From Citricoccus sp. CH26A (GTDB lineage: Bacteria; Actinomycetota; Actinomycetes; Actinomycetales; Micrococcaceae): 64,000 nt of DNA. Location of the stretch: NCBI RefSeq assembly GCF_000224415.1, contig NZ_AFXQ01000007.1, forward strand, positions 1-64,000. The letters are read 5' to 3'. Shown here piece after piece: positions 35,475 through 43,972 of this stretch. The translations under genes were made by a program, and so were the position numbers. Positions within the stretch are counted from its first letter, which is position 1. Each line of letters opens with the position of its first letter. Below the pieces are notes generated by a model. The model was not told the origin of the DNA, searched no databases, and saw nothing but the letters and a program-made list of their open reading frames with translations.

Positions 35475-36485
35475 ATGATGAGGAATGTCCGACTGGTCGC
35501 CGTGGGCGCGGCCGCACTGCTGGCCCTGACCGCCTGTGGATCCGGTTCGCCGTCCGGTGGTGGCGCCACCACCGGGGCCGCCACGGAGGGGTCCGGCAGT
35601 GAGTCCGCCGCCGCCGGTGACCTGAAGCAGGTCGAGGTCGGGGTCATCCCGATCGTGGACGTCGCGCCGATCTACCTGGGCGTCGAGGAGGGCATCTTCG
35701 AGAAGCACGGCCTCGACGTCACCCTGACCCTGGCCCAGGGCGGGGCCGCGATCGTGCCGGCCGTGCAGTCCGGGCAGATGGACTTCGGCTTCTCCAACGT
35801 CACCTCGCTGGCCATCGGCCGTGCCCAGGGACTGCCGCTGAAGCTGGTGGCCACCGGCCCGCAGACCACGGGCGACTCCGAGGACGACTTCGCCGCCGTG
35901 ATGGTCCCCGAGGACTCGGACGTGAAGACCGCCGCCGACCTCGACGACAAGCGCATCGCCGTCAACACGCTGAACAACATCAACGACACCGTGATCTCCG
36001 AGGGCATCCGCCAGGACGGCGGGAACGCCGAGTCCATCGAGTACGTGGAGATGGCCTTCCCGGACATGGTCGGGCAGCTGGAGGCCGGCAACGTGGATGC
36101 CATCGGTGCCGTGGAGCCCTTCGTGACCATCGCCGAGGCCGCGGGCGCGCGCCGGATCTTCGCCCAGTACGCGGACCCGATCCCGGACCTGTCCGTGGCC
36201 GGTTACTTCACCACGGACCAGATGATCGATCAGGACCCCGAGCTGGTGGACGCCTTCGTGACCGCCATGAAGGAGTCCCAGCAGTACGCCACCGACAACC
36301 CGGACGAGGCCAAGGCCATCCTGCCCGAGTACACCTCCCTGGAGACGGACGTGATCGAGCAGCTGACCATGCCGCGCTTCCCGCAGGAGCATGACATCGA
36401 GTCGCTCGAGCGGGTCATCGAGCTCTCCGTGGAGGGCGGGCTCATCGACGAGGCGCCGTCCGTGGAGGACCTGGTCCGCCAGTGA
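35475..36485 (+). CDS. ABC transporter substrate-binding lipoprotein 3 (NitT/TauT type)
   Basis: 336 aa from ATG 35475 (ATG 35478 is equally possible; CAGGAGC upstream). Lipobox ALTAC, then a Gly/Ser/Ala tether and an NMT1-type domain with IPIVDVAPIYLGVEEGIF, EMAFPDMVGQLEAG and VEPFVTIAE shared with binding protein 1 at 2844. Monocistronic, with its own promoter and a long terminator. No membrane components nearby. Confidence 0.88.
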   Translation: MMRNVRLVAVGAAALLALTACGSGSPSGGGATTGAATEGSGSESAAAGDLKQVEVGVIPIVDVAPIYLGVEEGIFEKHGLDVTLTLAQGGAAIVPAVQSGQMDFGFSNVTSLAIGRAQGLPLKLVATGPQTTGDSEDDFAAVMVPEDSDVKTAADLDDKRIAVNTLNNINDTVISEGIRQDGGNAESIEYVEMAFPDMVGQLEAGNVDAIGAVEPFVTIAEAAGARRIFAQYADPIPDLSVAGYFTTDQMIDQDPELVDAFVTAMKESQQYATDNPDEAKAILPEYTSLETDVIEQLTMPRFPQEHDIESLERVIELSVEGGLIDEAPSVEDLVRQ

Positions 36486-36528
36486 CGGTTCTCGCGCCCT
36501 CCCCGTGGGGGCGTGAGGCCCATCCCCG

Positions 36529-36586
36529 ACGGTGCGGGCAGTCCTCCCCGGTGGCCTCGGCCGCCGGGGAGGACTGCCCGCACCGT
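36529..36586 (+). terminator. Very strong terminator hairpin after binding protein 3
   Basis: Perfect 23-bp arms (36529-36551 and 36564-36586) and a 12-nt loop. Shares the GTGCGGGCAG stem with the hairpin at 8048-8103 that closes the ABC core operon. Confidence 0.7.
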
Positions 36587-36653
36587 GGTGTCCGGGGTGG
36601 TGTCCGGCGCTGGAGTAACCCCCTGGCCGACGCTTGCGTGTCCTCGATAACTA

Positions 36654-36682
36654 TTGAATTGCTCAACTAAATGTTCCACACT
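36654..36682 (+). promoter_or_regulatory. Promoter/operator of acyl-CoA synthetase 2
   Basis: TTGA-ATTGC-TCAA (36654-36666) with TTGAAT as possible -35 and CACACT (36677-36682) 17 nt on as a weak -10. Fifth exact or near copy of the cluster-wide operator. Confidence 0.5.
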
Positions 36683-36727
36683 GAGGGGAGTGCGGACAGG
36701 GCACGTCAAGCTGCAGAGGAGTCGGGA

Positions 36728-38287
36728 ATGTTCAACCGCGGGATCGGTGACTGGATCCACCGCAGGCGCGTGAAGTCCGCAGGGCGCACCGCCGTGATCA
36801 GCGCGGCCGGCGAGCTGACCTATGACGAGTGGGCGGTCCGGATCGACCGGCTGGCGAACGCGCTGGCCGCCCTCGGCGTGCGGGGCGGTGACCGCGTGGC
36901 CTACCTCGGCGAGAACTACCCCTCGTTCCTGGAGACCCTGTTCGCGGCCGGTTCCCTGGGCGCCGTGTTCGTGCCCCTGAACACCCGCCTGGCCCCACCG
37001 GAGATCGCCTTCGCCCTGGAGGACTCCGGGGCCACGGTCCTGATCGCCTCGGCCACGCTGGAACCGCTGGCCGTCGCCGGAAGCCGCGGGACCGGCGTCG
37101 GGACCCTGGCGACCGTCCAGGACGGCCCGCCGGCCGCCGTCGAGCGCCGGGATGGGGACCTGGAGGCCCTCGACTACGAGGGACTGCTGGCCGGCGGTGA
37201 CCCGGTGCGCCCGGACGTGGCGGTGGACCTCGATGACCTGGCGCTGATCCTCTACACCTCCGGGACCACGGGCAAGCCGAAGGGCGCCATGCTCACGCAC
37301 GGCAACCTGACGTGGAACGCCTTCAACGTGCTCACCGACCTGGACGTGACCAGCGAGACCCGGGCCCTGATGATCGCCCCGATGTTCCACGTGGCCTCCC
37401 TCGGCATGGGGGCGCTGCCCACGCTGCTCAAGGGCGGGACCCTCGTCCTGGAACCGCGGTTCGAGCCCGGGCGGGTCCTCGAGCTGATCGGCAGGCTCCG
37501 GATCACCAGCATGGCCGGGGTGCCCACCACCTACCAGCTGCTGGCCGAGCACCCCGACTGGGCCACCACCGACCTGTCCTCGGTCCGGATCCTGACCTGC
37601 GGGGGGTCCGCCGTGCCGATGCGGGTGCTGGAGGCCTACGAGGAGCGCGGGCTGTCCATCGCCATGGGCTACGGCATGACCGAGACCTCGCCCGGCGCCA
37701 CGGTCCTGCCGGCGCACTACTCGCGTGCCAAGCAGGGGTCCGGCGGGCTGCCGCACTTCCACACCGCGGTGCGCGTGGTCGACCCGCTCGGACAGGTGTG
37801 CCCTCCCGGGGAGGTCGGGGAGATCCAGGTCCAGGGCCCCAACGTCATCACGGCCTACTGGAACCGGCCCGACGCGACCGCCGAGTCCTTCGAGCAGGCC
37901 GAGGACGGCACCTGGCTGAAGACGGGGGACATGGGCTATCGGGACGAGGACGGGTTCCTGTTCATCTCGGACCGGCTCAAGGACATGATCATCTCCGGTG
38001 GGGAGAACATCTACCCGGCGCAGGTCGAACAGGAGATCGCCCAGCTGGAGGCCGTGGCGGCGGTCGCCGTGATCGGCGTCCCGGACGAGCGGTGGGGCGA
38101 GGTGCCCCGCGCGGTGGTGGTGGTCCGGGAGGGCCACGAGCTGACCGAGGACGAGGTCATCCGGCACCTGGACGGCAGGCTCGCCCGGTACAAGGTCCCC
38201 AAGTCCGTGGTGTTCGTGGACGAGATGCCCCGCACCGCCTCGGGCAAGATCCGCAAGCCGGACCTGCGCCGCCGCTACGGGGGCTGA
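36728..38287 (+). CDS. Acyl-CoA synthetase (AMP-forming) 2
   Basis: 519 aa. Motifs YTSGTTGKPKGAMLTHGN, GYGMTETSPG, KTGDMGYRDEDGF, SGGENIYPAQVE and RTASGKIRKPDL with the catalytic lysine. ATG 36728 (GAGGAG upstream) gives the normal N-terminus MFNRGIGDWI. A second ligase in the same operator network suggests two acids, or an early and a late intermediate, need activation. Confidence 0.9.
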   Translation: MFNRGIGDWIHRRRVKSAGRTAVISAAGELTYDEWAVRIDRLANALAALGVRGGDRVAYLGENYPSFLETLFAAGSLGAVFVPLNTRLAPPEIAFALEDSGATVLIASATLEPLAVAGSRGTGVGTLATVQDGPPAAVERRDGDLEALDYEGLLAGGDPVRPDVAVDLDDLALILYTSGTTGKPKGAMLTHGNLTWNAFNVLTDLDVTSETRALMIAPMFHVASLGMGALPTLLKGGTLVLEPRFEPGRVLELIGRLRITSMAGVPTTYQLLAEHPDWATTDLSSVRILTCGGSAVPMRVLEAYEERGLSIAMGYGMTETSPGATVLPAHYSRAKQGSGGLPHFHTAVRVVDPLGQVCPPGEVGEIQVQGPNVITAYWNRPDATAESFEQAEDGTWLKTGDMGYRDEDGFLFISDRLKDMIISGGENIYPAQVEQEIAQLEAVAAVAVIGVPDERWGEVPRAVVVVREGHELTEDEVIRHLDGRLARYKVPKSVVFVDEMPRTASGKIRKPDLRRRYGG

Positions 38288-38391
38288 GACGCGGTCCCCG
38301 GGGCCCGGACGGCTCGCCCCCGTGGACCCCGAGGCCTACCGGGCGATGGACGGGCGCCGCGCCGTCACGGCGATGCTCACCGGCTGACCGC

Positions 38392-39012
38392 TCAGGCCGG
38401 GGTGCCGGCGGAGGACTCCTGGGACAGTTCCTGGGGATACAGCTCCTCGAGGAGCCTCAGCCCGCGCTCGGCCCAGCCGATCTCCGTCTCGGCCCGGGCG
38501 ACCAGTCCCTCGTAGGTGTACCGCTTGAACGCCGCGGTGCGGTGGTGCTCCTCCGGCGGCACGGACCGCAGGCGGCGGGCCAGGGTCTCGGAGGTGCCGG
38601 CATCGATCTCGTCGATCTGCTGCTGCCAGGCCGCCTGGATCTGCCGGGTGTGCTCGCGGTAGGCCTCCAGCTGGGCGCGGGCCCGCTCCGGATGGGCGTA
38701 CTCGAAGTAGGCGGCCCGCAGGTGCATGGGGTCGCGGTCCCGCGCCCACTGCAGGTCGGAGTCCATCCACTCCCGGAAGGACTCCCGCCCCGCGTCCGTG
38801 ATGGTGTAGGCGATCTTGCGGCCCTTGCGCCCGAACGGGACCTCCTCGGCCTCGAGCAGGCCGTCCTGGGTCATCCGTCGCAGCTCCGGGTAGATCTGGG
38901 AGTCCGGGGCGTGCCAGACGTTGCCCACCGAGGAGCCGAACCTCTTGGCGAGGTCGTAGCCGGTCATGGGCTCGACGACGAGCAGGGCCAGCAGTGCATT
39001 GCGCAGGGACAT
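38392..39012 (-). CDS. PadR-family transcriptional regulator
   Basis: 206 aa. N-terminal winged helix MSLRNALLALLVVEPMTGYD...DSQIYPELRRM, then a C-terminal helical Vir-type dimerisation domain (about 95-180). ATG 39012 with GGAAGGA. Convergent with acyl-CoA synthetase 2 and transcribed away from no clear partner. PadR proteins often sense phenolic acids or drugs. No ATGT-N8-ACAT operator seen upstream. Confidence 0.87.
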   Translation of the reverse strand: MSLRNALLALLVVEPMTGYDLAKRFGSSVGNVWHAPDSQIYPELRRMTQDGLLEAEEVPFGRKGRKIAYTITDAGRESFREWMDSDLQWARDRDPMHLRAAYFEYAHPERARAQLEAYREHTRQIQAAWQQQIDEIDAGTSETLARRLRSVPPEEHHRTAAFKRYTYEGLVARAETEIGWAERGLRLLEELYPQELSQESSAGTPA

Positions 39013-39149
39013 GGCGTGGGTCCTTCCCGCTGGGGCAGCCGGTCCGCTCCACTGTAACCGCCCGCCCGCGGAAAGCCACTATGAGGATAGGTACGAGTCG
39101 GGCCCGGTGCGGCCCACGGCCGGCCGGCAGGCCCGTCCGGCCGCCGGGA

Positions 39150-40349
39150 TTAGAGGGCCGCGTTGAGCACCGGTGCCAGCCGGCGCATGCCCTCGCGCAG
39201 CACCTCCGGGGCCACGAAGGAGAAGGCGAGCCGGAAGTGCGGGTTCGGGCCGACGTCGGGCGTGAACGCCGCGCCGGGCACGAAGACGACGCCGGCCTCC
39301 GCGGCGGTGTGCATCAGCGGCAGGGTGTCGATGCCGTCCGGCATGCGGGCCCAGACGAAGAAACCGCCACCGGGCCGGGCGTACATGATCCGCGGGTCCA
39401 GGGACTCCTCCATGGCGTCGACCAGGGCGTCGCACCTCCGGGCGTACTCGACGGCGCAGCGGGCGACGTGGCCCTGCCAGTCGAAACGGGTGAGGAAGGC
39501 CGTCGCGAGCATCTGGCTGGGCACCGAGGGACAGATGTACGCCGACTCCGCGGAGAGGTAGAACTCGCGCAGCAGCCCCGGCGGCACCAGCGCCCAGCCG
39601 ATGCGCACGCCGGGGGAGAAGATCTTGGAGGCGGTGCCGAGATAGATGACCTGGTCCCGGTGCTCCGCCGCGATGGGCGGGACCGGGGCGTCCTCGAAGC
39701 CGAGCTGGCCGTAGGGGTTGTCCTCCACGATCAGCACGCCCTCCTCGCGGCAGATCCGCGCCACCTCGTCCCGCCGGGCCGCGGGCATGAGCGCACCGGA
39801 GGGATTGGCGTAGGAGGGGATCGTGTACAGGAAGGCCACCCGGCGCCCCTCGGCGCGCAGCCGCTGCAGGGTCTGGCGCAGGAACGCGGGGATCAGCCCC
39901 TCCTCGTCGGTCGGGGTGGTGACGGCGTCCAGCTGCCAGGTGTTGAAGGTGTTCAGCGCGCCCACGAAGGTCGGGTCCTCCACCACGACGACGTCGCCCG
40001 GGTTCCCGAGCATCCGCGCCGCGGTGTCGATCCCGGCCTGGGAGCCGGGGGTCACGACGACGAGTTCCGGGTCCGCGCCCTCGATGCCGTCCGCGGCCAT
40101 CACCGAGCAGGCGGCGTCCCGCAGCTCCGCGGTCCCCTGGCCCGCCCCGTACTGCAGGGAGAGGTGGCCCTGGCGGGAGACCAGCTCGTCGGCGACGCGT
40201 CCCAGCTCCTCCAGCGGGAGGTCGTCCAGCCACGGATTGCCGCCGGCCAGGGAGACCAGGCCGGGGGACATGGCCAGGTCGAACACGTCCCGCACGGCGG
40301 ACTGGCGCACGCCGCGGGCGCGGTCTGAAAGGAACGCTGAAGGATCCAT
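39150..40349 (-). CDS. PLP-dependent aminotransferase, class I/II (2-aminoadipate/kynurenine type)
   Basis: 399 aa fold-type I transaminase. PLP lysine in LGTASKIFSPGVRIGW; also TIPSYANPSG, EDNPYGQL and SLAGGNPW typical of the LysN/AadAT group. MDPSAF at ATG 40349 is chosen as start although its ribosome binding site is weak; the frame stays open above. There is no GntR DNA-binding domain, so it is not a MocR regulator. Amino donor unknown. Confidence 0.87.
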   Translation of the reverse strand: MDPSAFLSDRARGVRQSAVRDVFDLAMSPGLVSLAGGNPWLDDLPLEELGRVADELVSRQGHLSLQYGAGQGTAELRDAACSVMAADGIEGADPELVVVTPGSQAGIDTAARMLGNPGDVVVVEDPTFVGALNTFNTWQLDAVTTPTDEEGLIPAFLRQTLQRLRAEGRRVAFLYTIPSYANPSGALMPAARRDEVARICREEGVLIVEDNPYGQLGFEDAPVPPIAAEHRDQVIYLGTASKIFSPGVRIGWALVPPGLLREFYLSAESAYICPSVPSQMLATAFLTRFDWQGHVARCAVEYARRCDALVDAMEESLDPRIMYARPGGGFFVWARMPDGIDTLPLMHTAAEAGVVFVPGAAFTPDVGPNPHFRLAFSFVAPEVLREGMRRLAPVLNAAL

Positions 40350-40402
40350 CACCGGGTCGATGCTAGCAACGCCACCGCACCGGTGAGAAGGGCCGGGCCC
40401 GT

Positions 40403-41062
40403 TCAGGAACCGGTGGCCCCCATGCCCTCGGTGATCTCGTCGGTCGGCTCCGCGCCGGGGGCCGGGGTCGTGATCTCCTCGCCGAGCTCCAGGGGGGTGA
40501 GGCCGAACAGGTCCTCGACCAACACCCCGTCCACGTAGACCTCCGCGTTCGGCACCCCGGCGGCCGCGGCGGCGGTCTGGTTGAGCTGGGCGCGGATGCG
40601 GTAGGACTCGCACTGGCTGCGACTGACGAGGTCGCCGGTCAGTTCCAGCGCCACGGTGTCCCCCTCGACGCGGTGGGACACGTAGGCGAGGTCGTCCTCG
40701 GAGGGGTCGAGGGAGTTCGTGACGGCCGGGTCCCCGTGGCTGTACTGCTCGTCGGTGAGCAGGAAGCCGATGGCCGAGGCCACGGGATCCTCTGTCTGCA
40801 CCGGCACGGAGGTGACGCGGACCAGCAGGTCCTGGCAGGCGACGTCGCGCCCGGTCGTGTTCGGCGGGAAGTCGCCGTTCAGGGCCACGAAGTACAGCGG
40901 CAGTTCCACGTACCCCTCGGCGGAGACGGTCGGCAGGGGGCCGTCACCACCGTCCGGCGACTCGGTGGGGTCGGGGAAGAGGTTGCAGCCGGCCAGGGCG
41001 ACGGAGGCCGTCACCGCGCCCAGTGCGATCGCGACGGGGCGCAGGGGTCGGCACGCGCTCAT
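40403..41062 (-). CDS. GerMN-domain-like lipoprotein
   Basis: 219 aa. Lipoprotein signal ending ALAGC (Cys about 28), acidic linker, then one domain with YFVALNGDFPP, LLVRVTSVPVQ and NAEVYVDGVLVEDLFGLTPLE, resembling the GerMN fold seen in actinobacterial lipoproteins. ATG 41062 behind AGGAGTTCC. Role unknown; cell-envelope location. Confidence 0.7.
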   Translation of the reverse strand: MSACRPLRPVAIALGAVTASVALAGCNLFPDPTESPDGGDGPLPTVSAEGYVELPLYFVALNGDFPPNTTGRDVACQDLLVRVTSVPVQTEDPVASAIGFLLTDEQYSHGDPAVTNSLDPSEDDLAYVSHRVEGDTVALELTGDLVSRSQCESYRIRAQLNQTAAAAAGVPNAEVYVDGVLVEDLFGLTPLELGEEITTPAPGAEPTDEITEGMGATGS

Positions 41063-41459
41063 GGAACTCCTGTGCTGCGGAAGGTCGCGGGCCGGCTGGT
41101 CAGGCGTCCGCGGAATGACCCGACCATCGTACTCCGGAGCGGGGCACGGCACGGGCAAGTAGGTGGCCGGGGCCCAAGAACGGGGTGGGCCCCGGCCGGT
41201 CTGGCGGCGATCCGGCCCTCGGAGGGGGGATGAGTAGACCGGCTTTCTCGCCAGACTCTGTACCGCGGGCGGGTGGCCCGCGGAAACTTGGTTGAGAAAT
41301 CAATCCTCTCATGCCGAGGCCCACCGGCCAAGGTCTCCCACCGGGTGGAGGGGTGTCGTCCGCCCTCGGCGGAACCCGCGGCGCGGGCGTGTCCTCGCCC
41401 CCTGCACGGGCCGTTGCCGGGGGCCTCGGCGGCGACGCCGTCCTGACCTGCGCGGACGG
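41063..41459. other. 397-nt intergenic region
   Basis: No gene supported. Contains a perfect hairpin, GGCCGGGGCCC (41165-41175) with its complement (41187-41197), a possible terminator for the excisionase-like gene, and TTGA-GAAA-TCAA at 41292-41303, a 4-nt-spaced relative of the MarR motif that I do not count as a site. Confidence 0.45.
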
Positions 41460-41951
41460 TCAGTCCTGGGACGCGTCGTCCGTTTCCCCGGCGTCGACGG
41501 AGGCGTCCTGCCCCGCCTCGGCGGAGCGGGCCTCGGCGCGGCGGCGCACCCAGGACTGGACGTCGTCCGGATGGATCCGGCGGTGGGTGCCGCGGTAGGT
41601 GACGGGGATCTCGCCGCGATCGGCCAGCTGGCGCAGGTAGGTGTTCGAGACCCCGGCCAGCCGGGCCGCCTGCGAGGTGTTCAGCCAGCGGTCCTGCTGC
41701 GCCACGGAGACCTGGCCGCCCGCGGCGAGGCGGTCCAGCAGGTCCAGCACCGCCGCCGTGGCCGCCGAGCCGAGCCGCACCGTGGTGCCGTCGAGCACCA
41801 CGGTCGCATCCGGCGTCGGGCCCTGGGCCGTGCCAGGCCCCGGATCCCGCTCCGAGCCCAGCCCGGGGATGCGCCGCAGGATCGCGAGCTCGTCCTCCGG
41901 CAGGGGGCCGTGGGTGGCGCTGCGGGACAGCATCGGGATCTCGTCAGCCAT
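41460..41951 (-). CDS. Excisionase-family (MerR-like HTH) DNA-binding protein
   Basis: 163 aa. About residues 95-145 form the small MerR/Xis-type helix-turn-helix: WLNTSQAARLAGVSNTYLRQ then GEIPVTYRGTHRRIHPDDVQ. An N-terminal domain of about 85 residues has no known resemblance. TAGGCT lies exactly 7 nt before ATG 41951, so the transcript is likely leaderless. Such proteins are often antitoxins paired with a PIN toxin, but no toxin gene follows. No integrase nearby, so a phage role is unlikely. Confidence 0.75.
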   Translation of the reverse strand: MADEIPMLSRSATHGPLPEDELAILRRIPGLGSERDPGPGTAQGPTPDATVVLDGTTVRLGSAATAAVLDLLDRLAAGGQVSVAQQDRWLNTSQAARLAGVSNTYLRQLADRGEIPVTYRGTHRRIHPDDVQSWVRRRAEARSAEAGQDASVDAGETDDASQD

Positions 41952-41958
41952 GGCCCGA

Positions 41959-41964
41959 AGCCTA
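41959..41964 (-). promoter_or_regulatory. -10 box TAGGCT for a leaderless transcript
   Basis: TAGGCT on the minus strand, 7 nt before the ATG of the excisionase-like gene; supports that start codon. Confidence 0.45.
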
Positions 41965-42010
41965 CCGGCGCCCGTGAGGCCGAACACGGGTGAGTAACTT
42001 TCGGCGGCGG

Positions 42011-42016
42011 TAGGCT
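42011..42016 (+). promoter_or_regulatory. -10 box TAGGCT for a leaderless transcript
   Basis: TAGGCT on the plus strand, 7 nt before the ATG of the CitE-like gene; a mirror image of the opposite promoter 47 nt away. GGAG between them could also act as ribosome binding site. Confidence 0.45.
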
Positions 42017-42023
42017 GGAGGCC

Positions 42024-42869
42024 ATGCCCTTGCGTAACCGACGAGCTGCTGCCCTGCCCGCCAAGCTGAGCCGGTCCTGGCTGCTGGTCAACGCAGCCCG
42101 GCCGGAGGACTTCGCGCCCGGGCTGGCCTCGGAGGCAGACTCGGTCCTGTTCGACCTCGAGGCGGCCGTCCCGGACGAGAAGAAGGACGCCGCCCGGCAG
42201 TCCGTGGTGGACGCGCTCAACGGCGGCATGGACGCCTGGGTCAGGATCAACGGCATCAACACTCCCGACTGGCAGAAGGACCTCGAGGCGCTCTCGGGCG
42301 CCCCCGGGCTCCGCGGGGTCATGCTGGCCCTGGCCGAGGAGCCCGAGCAGGTCACCCTGACCGCCATGCGGATGCGGGCCGGCACCCCCGTGATCGCCCT
42401 GATCGAGACGGCCCTGGGCCTGGAGAACGCCACGGCGGTGGCCCGTGCCCCCGGCACCTTCCGGCTCGCCTTCGGCACCAACGACTTCCGCAAGGACACC
42501 GGCATCTCCGACGAGCCCATGGCCATGGCCTACGCGCGGTCGCGGCTGGTCATCGCCTCCCGCGTGGGCAAGCTGCCCGGCGCGATCGACGGTCCCCCGG
42601 CGGTGGCCGACAGCGAGGAGACCGTGGTCGAGACCTCCAGGACCACGGCCTCAATGGGCATGACCGGCCGCCTGTGCCTCAACCGGGACCAGGTCGACTC
42701 CATCAACCGCGCCCTGTCCCCGTCCGAGGACGAGGTCTCCTGGGCCGTGGAGATGCTGCAGGCACACCAGGCCGGGGCCTCCGTGGGCGACGGCTCGTAC
42801 CTGCCGCGACTGGCCCGCGCCCAGAAGATCGCCGACCTGGCCGACTCCTACGGCCTCTGGAACGCCTGA
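42024..42869 (+). CDS. HpcH/HpaI-family CoA ester lyase (CitE-like)
   Basis: 281 aa TIM barrel. Features of the CitE/malyl-CoA lyase group: RSWLLVNAARPEDF, SVLFDLEAAVPDEKK with metal-binding acids, WVRINGIN and ALIETALGLENA. Enzymes of this kind cleave or form 3-hydroxyacyl-CoA or citramalyl-CoA. It starts the transcript that continues into pdxS (67 nt) and pdxT, an unusual partner for vitamin B6 synthesis. Exact substrate unknown. Confidence 0.82.
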   Translation: MPLRNRRAAALPAKLSRSWLLVNAARPEDFAPGLASEADSVLFDLEAAVPDEKKDAARQSVVDALNGGMDAWVRINGINTPDWQKDLEALSGAPGLRGVMLALAEEPEQVTLTAMRMRAGTPVIALIETALGLENATAVARAPGTFRLAFGTNDFRKDTGISDEPMAMAYARSRLVIASRVGKLPGAIDGPPAVADSEETVVETSRTTASMGMTGRLCLNRDQVDSINRALSPSEDEVSWAVEMLQAHQAGASVGDGSYLPRLARAQKIADLADSYGLWNA

Positions 42870-42936
42870 CCGACCACCCCCACCCGCTGCCCCGTCCTCG
42901 GCGGCAGACTCCACCCCACCCCCGTAAAGGAAACAG

Positions 42937-43911
42937 ATGTCCAACACCACCGAGTCGTCCGCGGCCTCCTACACCTCCAACCCTGCCGACCCGACTCCCG
43001 GGGCCATCGAGGACTCCGGCCAGGGTTCGCCCCGCACCGGCACCGCCCGGGTCAAGCGCGGCCTGGCGGACATGCTCAAGGGCGGCGTGATCATGGACGT
43101 GGTCACCGCCGAGCAGGCCAAGATCGCCGAGGACGCCGGCGCCGTGGCCGTCATGGCCCTCGAGCGCGTCCCCGCGGACATCCGCGCCCAGGGCGGCGTG
43201 GCCCGCATGTCCGACCCGGACCTGATCGACCAGATCGTCGAGTCGGTCTCCATCCCCGTGATGGCCAAGGCCCGGATCGGCCACTTCGTGGAGGCCCAGG
43301 TCCTCGAGGCCCTGAAGGTCGACTACATCGACGAGTCCGAAGTGCTCTCCCCGGCGGACTACGTCAACCACATCGACAAGTGGGACTTCACCGTGCCGTT
43401 CGTCTGCGGCGCCACCAACCTCGGCGAGGCCCTGCGCCGCATCACCGAGGGTGCGGCCATGATCCGCTCCAAGGGCGAGGCCGGCACCGGTGACGTGTCC
43501 GAGGCCGTCAAGCACATCCGCACCATCCGCGGCGAGATCGCCAAGCTCTCCGCGCTGTCCAAGGACGAGCTGTACGTGGCGGCCAAGGAACTGCAGGCCC
43601 CGTACGAGCTGGTCGCCGAGGTCGCCCGCGAGGGCAAGCTGCCCGTGGTGCTGTTCACCGCCGGTGGCGTCGCCACCCCGGCCGACGCCGCCCTGATGAT
43701 GCAGCTCGGTGCGGATGGCGTGTTCGTGGGCTCGGGCATCTTCAAGTCCGGCAACCCGGAGGCCCGGGCCGCGGCGATCGTGCGGGCCACGGCCCAGTTC
43801 AACGACGCCGCCGCGGTCGCCGACGCCTCCCGCGGCCTGGGCGAGGCGATGGTGGGCATCAACGTGGGCGACCTGCCCGCTCCCCACCGCCTGGCCGAAC
43901 GCGGTTGGTGA
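42937..43911 (+). CDS. pdxS: Pyridoxal 5'-phosphate synthase, lyase subunit
   Basis: 324 aa. Makes PLP from ribose 5-phosphate, glyceraldehyde 3-phosphate and ammonia supplied by PdxT. Highly conserved: [53 protein letters not shown] and the C-terminal [16 protein letters not shown]. The lysines forming the imines lie in these blocks. N-terminal 40 residues are variable. Start ATG 42937 after TAAAGGAAACAG. Confidence 0.97.
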   Translation: MSNTTESSAASYTSNPADPTPGAIEDSGQGSPRTGTARVKRGLADMLKGGVIMDVVTAEQAKIAEDAGAVAVMALERVPADIRAQGGVARMSDPDLIDQIVESVSIPVMAKARIGHFVEAQVLEALKVDYIDESEVLSPADYVNHIDKWDFTVPFVCGATNLGEALRRITEGAAMIRSKGEAGTGDVSEAVKHIRTIRGEIAKLSALSKDELYVAAKELQAPYELVAEVAREGKLPVVLFTAGGVATPADAALMMQLGADGVFVGSGIFKSGNPEARAAAIVRATAQFNDAAAVADASRGLGEAMVGINVGDLPAPHRLAERGW

Positions 43912-43972
43912 TCGGCGCCGTCGGGGGCGCGGTCCGACCCCTCGCTCCCGCGGGGGCGGGGACGACCGGCTC

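Noticed and set aside
41292-41303. TTGA-GAAA-TCAA resembling the MarR-type operator
   Set aside because: Spacer is 4 instead of 5 and it is not placed in front of a gene of the module.
41460-41951. Phage or integrative element suggested by the excisionase-like protein
   Set aside because: No integrase, attachment repeat or phage gene nearby; the HTH type is also common in ordinary regulators and antitoxins.
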